The translations under genes were made by a program, and so were the position numbers. A DNA stretch of 5,049 nt from JASFUX01 sp050050115 (GTDB taxonomy: Bacteria > Pseudomonadota > Alphaproteobacteria > Caulobacterales > Maricaulaceae), in NCBI GenBank assembly GCA_050050115.1, contig JASFUX010000257.1, positions 1 through 5,049 on the forward strand, given 5' to 3'. The number at the start of each line of letters is the position of its first letter. Position 1 is the stretch's first letter. Below the pieces are notes generated by a model. It was not told where the DNA came from, searched no databases, and saw nothing but the letters and a program-made list of their open reading frames with translations. Below, one piece after another: positions 1-5,049 of the stretch.

Positions 1-1
1 G

Positions 2-1078
2 GCGACCTTGATGCGCGGCGGCACCTCGAAGGGCCTCTACTTCGCCGCAAGCGATCTGCCAACGGATGAAGCGGCGCGCGATCGCGTGCTGCTCGCCGCC
101 ATGGGCTCGCCGGACGTGCGCCAGATCGACGGCGTCGGCGGCGCCCATCCGCTGACCAGTAAGGTCGCCGTGATCAGCTTATCGACGCGCGAGGACGCAG
201 ACGTCGACTACCTTTTCCTCCAGGTCGTCGTCGACAAAGCGGAAGTCTCGGACGCGCAGAACTGCGGCAACATCCTCGCCGGCGTCGGCCCGTGGGCGAT
301 CGAGCATGGATTGGTCGAGGCGCACGACGGCGTCACGCCGGTGCGCATCCACATGGTCAACACCGGCGCGATCGCCGTCGCCCATGTCGCGACGCCCGGC
401 GGCCAGGTCGAGTACGAAGGCGACGCGCGCATCGACGGCGTGCCCGGAACCGCTGCGGCGATCCCGATCGATTTCCTCGACGTCGCCGGCTCGAGCTGCG
501 GCGCGCTGCTGCCGACCGGAAACGTCGTCGACGAAGTGAATGGTGTTGCGCTCACCTGCGTCGACAACGGCATGCCGGTCGTGGTGATGCGCGCGGCCGA
601 CTTCGGCCTCAGCGGCGCGGAGGCGCCAGCCGAACTCGAGGCGAACGCCGTGCTCAAGGAGCGGATCGAAGCGATCCGGTTGGAGATCGGCCCGAAGATG
701 AACCTCGGCGACGTCGCCAAGAAGACCGTGCCGAAGATGACGCTGATTTCACCGCCGACCAGCGGCGGCGCCGTGTCGACGCGCAGCTTCATTCCCCATC
801 GCGTGCACGAAGCGATTGGCGTGCTAGGCGCGGTCTCGGTCGCGACGGCTTGCGTCCTGCCCGGCTCTGTCGCCGCGGACGTCGCGAAGGTCGACGCGGC
901 CAACGGCCCGATGCGCCTCGATATCGAGCACCCGACCGGCTTCTTCACCGTCGACATCGGGATCGAGGGCGAAGGCGCGGCTCTGGAGATCAAACGCGCC
1001 GCGCTGCTCCGCACCGCGCGGAAGCTGATGTCGGGAGAAGTGTTCGTGCCCGCGAGCGCTTGGGGAGGGTCCGGATGA
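2..1078 (+). CDS. galD: 4-oxalomesaconate tautomerase/isomerase, PrpF family (5' end outside window)
   Basis: PrpF/diaminopimelate-epimerase-fold isomerase that converts 4-oxalomesaconate, the product of 2-pyrone-4,6-dicarboxylate hydrolysis or of gallate cleavage, into the isomer taken by the hydratase encoded downstream. Family members have been described as a keto-enol tautomerase (GalD of Pseudomonas putida) and as a 1,3-allylic isomerase (LigU of Sphingobium SYK-6). The frame is open from base 2. The family's N-terminal MRGGTSKG begins at base 11, whereas GalD as I recall it has about ten residues before this motif, so the true start lies just upstream and the TTG at 8 and ATG at 11 are unlikely starts. 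Visible signatures are LTSKVA (Lys near base 161), QNCGN with the likely catalytic Cys near base 263, SSCGALLPTGN, MNLGD, and TRSFIPHR near the C-terminus. The 358 visible residues match the family's roughly 360. The stop overlaps the next start (ATGA). The sequence alone does not separate GalD from LigU chemistry. Confidence 0.93.
   Translation, partial: ATLMRGGTSKGLYFAASDLPTDEAARDRVLLAAMGSPDVRQIDGVGGAHPLTSKVAVISLSTREDADVDYLFLQVVVDKAEVSDAQNCGNILAGVGPWAIEHGLVEAHDGVTPVRIHMVNTGAIAVAHVATPGGQVEYEGDARIDGVPGTAAAIPIDFLDVAGSSCGALLPTGNVVDEVNGVALTCVDNGMPVVVMRAADFGLSGAEAPAELEANAVLKERIEAIRLEIGPKMNLGDVAKKTVPKMTLISPPTSGGAVSTRSFIPHRVHEAIGVLGAVSVATACVLPGSVAADVAKVDAANGPMRLDIEHPTGFFTVDIGIEGEGAALEIKRAALLRTARKLMSGEVFVPASAWGGSG
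1063..1068 (+). promoter_or_regulatory. Ribosome binding site for the DUF1932-type dehydrogenase
   Basis: A strong purine run containing GGAGG (1064-1068) lies 6 bases before the ATG at 1075, inside the end of galD. It fixes the start of the dehydrogenase at 1075, even though the same frame stays open far upstream through galD. Confidence 0.75.
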
Positions 1079-1959
1079 CAGACGCACCCCGCATCGCCCT
1101 CATCGGCTTCGGCGAGGTCGGGCAAATCCTCGCCGCTGACCTCAAGCCGACCGCCGCGGTGATCTCGGCGTGGGACCTGCTCTTCGCGAACACAGACAGC
1201 GGACCGTCCAAGGCGGCGACCGATGTGCGACGCGGATCAGACGCGGCCGACGCCGTTCGCGACACATCGGTGGTCATCTCGGCGGTGACTGCGGCGCAGA
1301 CGGTCGAGGCCGCGCGCTCAGCTGCGGAGGGGATCGAGGCGGACGCCTTCTATCTCGATCTCAACTCCGCTTCCCCCGCCGCTAAAGCCGATGCGGCGGA
1401 GTTGATTGAAACGGCCGGCGGCCGCTACGTCGAAGCGGCGGTGATGAGCCCGGTCCCGCCCAAGCGTCTCACCAGCCCGATCTTGCTCGGCGGGCCGTGC
1501 GCCGAAGCCTTCCTGCCCGTCGCCCAGGCGCTCGGCTTCTCCGGCGCGCGAGTCTTCTCCAGCGAACTCGGCAAGGCGTCGGCCGCAAAAATGTGCCGTT
1601 CGGTGATGGTCAAAGGGATCGAGGCGCTGCTGGCGGAGTCGTTGATCACCGCACGCGGCTATAGGGTCGAGGCAGACGTGCTCGCCTCGCTCGACGACCT
1701 GCTGCCCGGTCCCGACTGGCCGAAGCTGGCGCGCTACATGATCTCGCGCTCGCTCCAGCACGGCGTCCGCCGCGCCGAGGAGATGCGCGAAGCGGCGAAG
1801 ACGGTCGAGGACGCCGGACTCGATCCGCACATGAGCGCCGCGACGGCCGAACGGCAAGCTTGGGCGGCGAACTTCGCCGCGGCGTTGTCGCAAGACGACC
1901 TCAACGCTCTCCTCGACGCGATCCGTGAACAAATCGATTTGAAAGGGCGAGCGGCATGA
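1075..1959 (+). CDS. NAD(P)-dependent oxidoreductase, 6PGDH/beta-hydroxyacid dehydrogenase-like with DUF1932-type C-terminus
   Basis: Predicted soluble 294-residue dehydrogenase. Residues 6-22 form a Rossmann nucleotide-binding beta-alpha-beta with GxGxxG (G11, G13, G16). An acidic residue at about D34, near the end of the second strand, hints at NAD rather than NADP. DLNSASP (95-101) corresponds to the DxSTxxP substrate-binding motif of beta-hydroxyacid dehydrogenases. K172, in SAAKMCRS, sits where the catalytic Lys is expected, but the usual glycine-rich lead-in is replaced by alanines and the usual Asn four residues after the Lys is Ser176. The helical C-terminal half (about 190-270) resembles DUF1932 (PF09130) proteins. 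The length fits that family, not the roughly 470-residue classical 6-phosphogluconate dehydrogenase. The gene overlaps galD and ligJ by 4 bases each (ATGA), so it is very likely co-translated with them and acts on a pathway acid. The substrate is unknown to me. It is not a LigC-type (Gfo/Idh) CHMS dehydrogenase, although replacing LigC is one possible role. Confidence 0.85.
   Translation: MTDAPRIALIGFGEVGQILAADLKPTAAVISAWDLLFANTDSGPSKAATDVRRGSDAADAVRDTSVVISAVTAAQTVEAARSAAEGIEADAFYLDLNSASPAAKADAAELIETAGGRYVEAAVMSPVPPKRLTSPILLGGPCAEAFLPVAQALGFSGARVFSSELGKASAAKMCRSVMVKGIEALLAESLITARGYRVEADVLASLDDLLPGPDWPKLARYMISRSLQHGVRRAEEMREAAKTVEDAGLDPHMSAATAERQAWAANFAAALSQDDLNALLDAIREQIDLKGRAA
1942..1947 (+). 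promoter_or_regulatory. Ribosome binding site for ligJ
   Basis: AAAGGG lies 8 bases before the ATG at 1956, within the last codons of the dehydrogenase gene. It is a moderate Shine-Dalgarno match, and the ATGA overlap suggests translational coupling as well. Confidence 0.55.
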
Positions 1960-2978
1960 TCATCGACTGCCACGGCCATCAGACGATCGTGCCCCAGCCG
2001 CACCTCGACTTTCGCGAGGCGCAGAAAGCTCGGCTGAAAGACCCGTCCTTGCCGATGCCTGACCAGCCGGTGATCTCCGACGACGAGATTCGCGAAGGCA
2101 TCGAGGGCAATCAGCTCAAGCTGATCAAAGAGCGCGGCGGCGACCTGACGATCTTCTCGCCCCGCGCCTCGCGGATGGAGCCGCACGTCGGCGATCCGGA
2201 CACGGCGCTCAGATGGTCGATCGCCTGCAACAACCTGATCTATCGTGTCACCCAGCTCTACCCAGACAACTTCACCGGCGTATGCATGTTGCCGCAAACG
2301 CCCGGCGGCGACCTGACGAACTCGATCGCCGAACTTGAGCGCTGCGTAACCGAGCTTGGCTTCATCGGCTGCAACCTCAATCCCGACCCCTCCGGCGGGC
2401 ATTGGACCTCGCCGCCGCTGACAGACCCCTACTGGTTCCCGATCTACGAAAAGATGGTCGAGCTTGAGGTTCCGGCGATGGTGCACGTGTCGGGCTCCTG
2501 CAACCCGACATTCCACGCCACCGGCTCTTACTACATCGCCGCGGACACCAACGCCTTCATGCAGTTCATCGAAGGCGATCTGTTCAAAGACTTTCCCGAT
2601 CTGAAGTTCATCATCCCACACGGCGGCGGCGCAGTTCCCTACCACTGGGGCCGCTACCGGGGCCTTGCGGACATGCTGAAGCGCCCGCCGCTCGACAGCC
2701 ATGTGATGAAGAACATCTACTTCGATACCTGCGTCTATCATCAGCCTGGGATCGACCTCCTCTTCGAGGTGATCGACGTCGACAACATCCTGTTCGGCTC
2801 GGAGATGGTCGGCGCCGTACGCGGGATCGATCCGGAGACCGGGAACTACTTCGACGACACCAAGCGCTACGTCGACGCGCTCGACATCTCCGATGAGGAC
2901 AAAGCCAAGGTGTTCGAAGGCAATGCGCGGCGCGTCTATCCGCGACTGGATCGCACCTTGAAAGAGAAAGGCTTGTGA
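1956..2978 (+). CDS. ligJ: 4-oxalomesaconate hydratase (amidohydrolase superfamily)
   Basis: Cytoplasmic zinc-dependent hydratase that adds water to the isomerised 4-oxalomesaconate (2-keto-4-carboxy-3-hexenedioate) to give 4-carboxy-4-hydroxy-2-oxoadipate, the aldolase substrate. The 340 residues equal the usual LigJ length (about 341). The amidohydrolase metal motif is at the N-terminus as DCHGH (H6, H8). Further likely metal or active-site residues are H177 (AMVHVSG), H222 (IPHGGG) and E283 (FGSEMVG). These fit, within one residue, the positions I recall for SYK-6 LigJ. The Glu in GSEM, where hydrolytic amidohydrolases usually carry an Asp, is a hallmark of this hydratase branch. The start is supported by the motif position and by the 4-base overlap with the preceding gene. 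The gene lies directly before the lactonase that makes its precursor. A generic decarboxylase of the same superfamily (ACMSD-like) is the main alternative but is unlikely given the context. Confidence 0.92.
   Translation: MIIDCHGHQTIVPQPHLDFREAQKARLKDPSLPMPDQPVISDDEIREGIEGNQLKLIKERGGDLTIFSPRASRMEPHVGDPDTALRWSIACNNLIYRVTQLYPDNFTGVCMLPQTPGGDLTNSIAELERCVTELGFIGCNLNPDPSGGHWTSPPLTDPYWFPIYEKMVELEVPAMVHVSGSCNPTFHATGSYYIAADTNAFMQFIEGDLFKDFPDLKFIIPHGGGAVPYHWGRYRGLADMLKRPPLDSHVMKNIYFDTCVYHQPGIDLLFEVIDVDNILFGSEMVGAVRGIDPETGNYFDDTKRYVDALDISDEDKAKVFEGNARRVYPRLDRTLKEKGL
2964..2971 (+). promoter_or_regulatory. Ribosome binding site that decides the ligI start
   Basis: GAGAAAGG ends 6 bases before the ATG at 2978 but only 3 bases before the alternative GTG at 2975. 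The spacing favours ATG 2978, which shares a single base with the ligJ stop (TGATG). Confidence 0.6.
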
Positions 2979-3877
2979 TGGCCGACGTGTTCGAGAAAAC
3001 CCCCGGCTGGCTCGATTGGCATCCCAATCCGAAGAAGCCGGACTTCACGCCGCCGCCGGGCGCGATCGACAGTCATTGCCACGTGTTCGGTCCCGGCGCC
3101 GAGTTCCCTTTCGCGCCCGAGCGCAAGTATACGCCTTGCGACGCCTCCAAAGACCAGTTGTTCGCTCTGCGCGACCACCTCGGCTTTTCGCGCAACGTCA
3201 TCGTCCAGGCAACGTGCCACGGCGCGGACAATAGCGCTGTGCTCGACGCGATCGCCCACTCGGACGGCAAGGCGCGCGGGGTCGCGACGGTGAAGCCGGA
3301 CGTCACCGACGAGGAACTCAACGCGCTCGACGCCGGCGGAGTGCGGGGCTTGCGGTTCAACTTCGTCAAACGCCTCGTCGACGTGCTGCCGCGCGAGCCG
3401 CTGATGGACATCGCCCAGCGCATCGCGCCGATGGGCTGGCACATCGTCATCTATTTCGAAGCCGAGGAGCTGCCCGAGTTCTACGACTTCTTCACCAGCC
3501 TACCCACGACGGTCGTCGTCGACCACATGGGCCGGCCGGACGTTTCCGGCCCGCTCGACGCGCCGGAGTTCGAACTGTTCCTGAAGCTGATGGCCGAGCA
3601 TGAGAACTTCTGGTCGAAGGTCTCGGGCGCGGAGCGCCTGTCGAAGCTCGGCCCGCCCGGATACGACGACTTCGTGCCGTTCGCGCGCCGGGTGGTCGAA
3701 ACCTTCCCGGACCGGGTGATCTGGGGCACCGACTGGCCGCACCCGAACCTCAAATCGCACATGCCCGACGACGGCGAGCTGGTCGACCTCGTGCCCCGCA
3801 TCGCGCCGACGCCGGAGCTGCAGCGCAAGCTGCTCGTCGACAATCCAATGCGTCTCTACTGGCCGGAGGAAAGCTGA
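2978..3877 (+). CDS. ligI: 2-pyrone-4,6-dicarboxylate lactonase
   Basis: Hydrolyses the lactone ring of 2-pyrone-4,6-dicarboxylate to 4-oxalomesaconate, linking CHMS oxidation to the isomerase and hydratase encoded upstream. The protein has 299 residues, against about 293 in SYK-6 LigI. The family signature DSHCHVFGP supplies H33 and H35. VVDHMGRP supplies H183 and R186. WGTDWPHPNLKSHMPDDG carries D252, equivalent to the catalytic Asp (D248 in SYK-6 LigI as I recall). These residues follow the LigI pattern with offsets of 2 to 4. LigI is known as an amidohydrolase-superfamily member that works without a bound metal. Basic residues R124 and R127 (GVRGLRFNF) are candidates for binding the substrate carboxylates. 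Its stop overlaps the start of the Rieske gene by one base. Translation could instead begin at GTG 2975, adding one Met, but the ribosome-site spacing argues against this. Confidence 0.95.
   Translation: MADVFEKTPGWLDWHPNPKKPDFTPPPGAIDSHCHVFGPGAEFPFAPERKYTPCDASKDQLFALRDHLGFSRNVIVQATCHGADNSAVLDAIAHSDGKARGVATVKPDVTDEELNALDAGGVRGLRFNFVKRLVDVLPREPLMDIAQRIAPMGWHIVIYFEAEELPEFYDFFTSLPTTVVVDHMGRPDVSGPLDAPEFELFLKLMAEHENFWSKVSGAERLSKLGPPGYDDFVPFARRVVETFPDRVIWGTDWPHPNLKSHMPDDGELVDLVPRIAPTPELQRKLLVDNPMRLYWPEES
3865..3870 (+). promoter_or_regulatory. Ribosome binding site for the Rieske oxygenase
   Basis: GGAGGA, a near-ideal Shine-Dalgarno, lies 6 bases before the ATG at 3877 and inside the last codons of ligI. 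It is among the strongest ribosome sites in the window and supports efficient expression of the oxygenase. Confidence 0.75.
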
Positions 3878-4893
3878 TGACCTTCGTTCGCAACCGCTGG
3901 TACGTCGCCGCCTGGGATCACGAGGCCGGACGCGTCCCTCTCGCCCGCACCGTCTGCGGCGAGCCGATCGTGCTCTACCGCAAGCTCGCCGGCGAAGTCG
4001 TCGCCATGCGCGACGCCTGTCCGCATCGGCTGTTTCCGCTTTCCGAAGGCCTGCGCGAAGGCGACTCGATCCGCTGCCGCTACCACGGCCTCAAAGTCGG
4101 CGCGGACGGCGTCGCCGAGGAGATGCCTTTAAAGAGCGAGCGGGTGAACAAGAAGCTCTGCGTGCCGGTCTATCCGGCGGTCGAGCGGCATCGCTTTGTC
4201 TGGGTGTGGATCGGTGACCCTGCAAAGGCCGATCCCAATACGGTGCCGGACCTCTGGCCGTGCTCGCGTCAAGGCTGGGTGTTCGACGGCGATTACAACC
4301 ACGTCAAATGCGACTATCGCCTGTTGATCGACAACCTGATGGATCTGACGCACGAAACCTACGTGCACGTTGGGTCGATCGGACAGCCCGAACTGATGGA
4401 GGTCTCTTTCGACACATCGGTCGACGGCGACCACGTGACTGTAACGCGCTGGATGGAAGGCGTGGACGCGCCGCCCTTCTGGCGCAGCGCTTTGAAGAAA
4501 GAGGGCCCGGTCGACCGCTGGCAGATCTGCCATTTCGTCGAGCCCTCTTCGGTGATGATCGACGTCGGCGTGGCGCCGGTGGGCGCCGGCGCGACGGTGG
4601 AGGACCATGACCAGGGCGTACGCGGTTTCGTCATCGACGCGATGACGCCCGAGACCGAGACGACGACACACTACTTCTGGGGCATGGCGCGCAACTTTGA
4701 TCTCACGGACGCGGGTGTGACGGGACGCCTGAAGGCGCAGCAGAACGCCGTGTTCGAGGAAGACTACGAAGTGCTCGAACTTCAACAACGATCGATCGAC
4801 GCAAACCCGGATTTGAAGCTGCGCACGCTGTCGATCGACTCCGGCGGCGCGCACGCGCGGCGGATCATCGAGCGCCTAGCGGCGCAAGCTTAA
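3877..4893 (+). CDS. vanA: VanA-type Rieske aromatic O-demethylase, oxygenase subunit (probably vanillate)
   Basis: Ring-hydroxylating-type oxygenase that removes an O-methyl group as formaldehyde; for vanillate the product is protocatechuate. The N-terminal Rieske [2Fe-2S] domain (about 5-110) has CPH (C48, H50) and CRYH (C67, H70), the C-x-H...C-x2-H cluster. The catalytic domain has DNLMDLTHETYVH with D156, H159 and H164 (D-x2-H-x4-H), and D296 in FEEDYEVLE as the probable third ligand of the mononuclear iron. DNLMDLTHETYVH, SIGQ, PVDRWQIC, YFWGMARNF and the C-terminal IDSGGxxxRRII pattern match Pseudomonas VanA closely. The 338 residues are slightly shorter than about 355, mainly at the C-terminus. 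The gene overlaps ligI by one base and lies 11 bases before ligA, whose enzyme would consume protocatechuate. No VanB-type ferredoxin reductase is in the window. Other methoxybenzoates, such as 3-O-methylgallate or syringate, cannot be excluded. The family is certain; the substrate is inferred. Confidence 0.88.
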   Translation: MTFVRNRWYVAAWDHEAGRVPLARTVCGEPIVLYRKLAGEVVAMRDACPHRLFPLSEGLREGDSIRCRYHGLKVGADGVAEEMPLKSERVNKKLCVPVYPAVERHRFVWVWIGDPAKADPNTVPDLWPCSRQGWVFDGDYNHVKCDYRLLIDNLMDLTHETYVHVGSIGQPELMEVSFDTSVDGDHVTVTRWMEGVDAPPFWRSALKKEGPVDRWQICHFVEPSSVMIDVGVAPVGAGATVEDHDQGVRGFVIDAMTPETETTTHYFWGMARNFDLTDAGVTGRLKAQQNAVFEEDYEVLELQQRSIDANPDLKLRTLSIDSGGAHARRIIERLAAQA

Positions 4894-4899
4894 GAGGAA
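4894..4899 (+). promoter_or_regulatory. Ribosome binding site for ligA
   Basis: GAGGAA, immediately after the TAA stop of the Rieske gene, lies 5 bases before the ATG at 4905 and supports that start. The 11-base gap has no room for a separate promoter or terminator. Confidence 0.65.
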
Positions 4900-4904
4900 A
4901 CGCC

Positions 4905-5049
4905 ATGCCGCTCGAAAAGCCCTATACGGACGTGCCCGGCACGACCATCTTCGACTCCGACCAGGCGCGGAAAGGCTATCACCTCAATCAGTTCTGCATG
5001 TCGCTGATGAAGGCCGAGAACCGCGAGCGCTTCAAGGCGGACGAGCGCG
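4905..5049 (+). CDS. ligA: Protocatechuate 4,5-dioxygenase alpha (small) subunit, 3' end outside window
   Basis: Small subunit of the extradiol dioxygenase that opens protocatechuate between C4 and C5 to CHMS. The alpha chain packs over the active site of the iron-bearing beta chain (LigB). Only 48 codons plus one base are present, of about 140 expected. They contain the diagnostic LigA block: PGTTIF (11-16), ARKGYHLNQF (21-30) and SLMKAENRERFKADE (33-47), nearly identical in my recollection to SYK-6 LigA. The N-terminus before PGT is about ten residues shorter than in SYK-6. The start is set by the ATG at 4905 with GAGGAA just upstream. A ligB gene is expected directly downstream. A gallate or methylgallate dioxygenase, in which alpha- and beta-like parts are usually fused, is less likely because this begins as a separate alpha subunit, but the truncated sequence cannot rule out a fusion. 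Confidence 0.92.
   Translation, partial: MPLEKPYTDVPGTTIFDSDQARKGYHLNQFCMSLMKAENRERFKADER

Noticed and set aside
292..1074. Possible 261-residue N-terminal extension of the dehydrogenase, since its frame stays open back to 292
   Set aside because: The translated extension is Arg-rich nonsense in a shadow frame of galD. The Rossmann motif begins right after the ATG at 1075, which has a GGAGG site at the right distance.
208..1125. Long open frame on the minus strand (305 codons) opposite galD
   Set aside because: It mirrors the coding strand in GC-rich DNA, has low-complexity Ser/Ala/Pro-rich composition, no recognisable motif, and lies wholly over a gene with clear family signatures.
1075..1959. 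Classical 6-phosphogluconate dehydrogenase, or LigC
   Set aside because: It is far shorter than 6PGDH and lacks that enzyme's C-terminal domain. The N-terminal and substrate-loop motifs are of the beta-hydroxyacid dehydrogenase type, not the Gfo/Idh type of LigC.
1734..2741. Minus-strand open frame of 335 codons opposite the end of the dehydrogenase and ligJ
   Set aside because: It is antisense to two genes with conserved catalytic residues and shows no domain. It is explained by codon bias.
2975..2977. GTG as the start of ligI
   Set aside because: It leaves only 3 bases after the ribosome site, whereas the ATG at 2978 leaves 6. The difference to the protein is one residue.
4129..4854. Minus-strand open frame of 241 codons opposite the Rieske gene
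   Set aside because: It is rich in His/Arg/Val as expected from reading GC-rich codons backwards, with no motif and no convincing ribosome site.
1..5049. Internal promoters, terminators, repeats, mobile elements, CRISPR or RNA genes
   Set aside because: Genes overlap or nearly touch throughout, and I saw no convincing hairpin followed by a T-run, no direct-repeat array, no transposase and no tRNA-like sequence. Short GC palindromes inside genes are expected at this base composition.
1..5049. An entirely new biological system
   Set aside because: All genes but one map to a characterised catabolic pathway. Novelty is limited to the dehydrogenase's role and to the operon arrangement.

Overview
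The window is one tightly packed, plus-strand operon segment for the protocatechuate (PCA) 4,5-cleavage (meta-cleavage, 'lig/pmd/gal') pathway, which breaks down lignin-derived and other methoxylated or hydroxylated benzoates to pyruvate and oxaloacetate. The DNA is GC-rich with strong G/C third-position bias. The protein sequences resemble those of Proteobacteria, and an alphaproteobacterium is my best guess. That placement is inferred from style and gene content; there is no marker gene in the window.

Layout, left to right: a 5'-truncated 4-oxalomesaconate tautomerase/isomerase (galD/ligU, 2-1078); a Rossmann-fold 6PGDH/beta-hydroxyacid-dehydrogenase-like protein with a DUF1932-type C-terminal half (1075-1959); 4-oxalomesaconate hydratase (ligJ, 1956-2978); 2-pyrone-4,6-dicarboxylate lactonase (ligI, 2978-3877); a VanA-type Rieske aromatic O-demethylase oxygenase (3877-4893); and the first 48 codons of the protocatechuate 4,5-dioxygenase alpha subunit (ligA, 4905-end). 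Adjacent genes overlap by 4, 4, 1 and 1 bases, and the last gap is 11 bases. The set therefore looks like a single, translationally coupled transcript whose promoter lies upstream of the window. No intergenic stretch is long enough to hold a promoter or terminator, and I saw no RNA gene, mobile element or CRISPR array.

How the genes fit together: the Rieske enzyme would demethylate vanillate (or a related methoxybenzoate) to PCA. LigA, with a LigB expected just downstream, opens the ring to 4-carboxy-2-hydroxymuconate semialdehyde (CHMS). A CHMS dehydrogenase (normally LigC) makes 2-pyrone-4,6-dicarboxylate, which LigI hydrolyses to 4-oxalomesaconate. GalD/LigU isomerises this, LigJ hydrates the product, and an aldolase (LigK) finishes the route. 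LigB, LigC, LigK and the VanB reductase are not in the window. The pathway itself is known. The least explained parts are the DUF1932-type dehydrogenase placed between galD and ligJ, and the O-demethylase oxygenase embedded without a reductase in the ring-cleavage operon.
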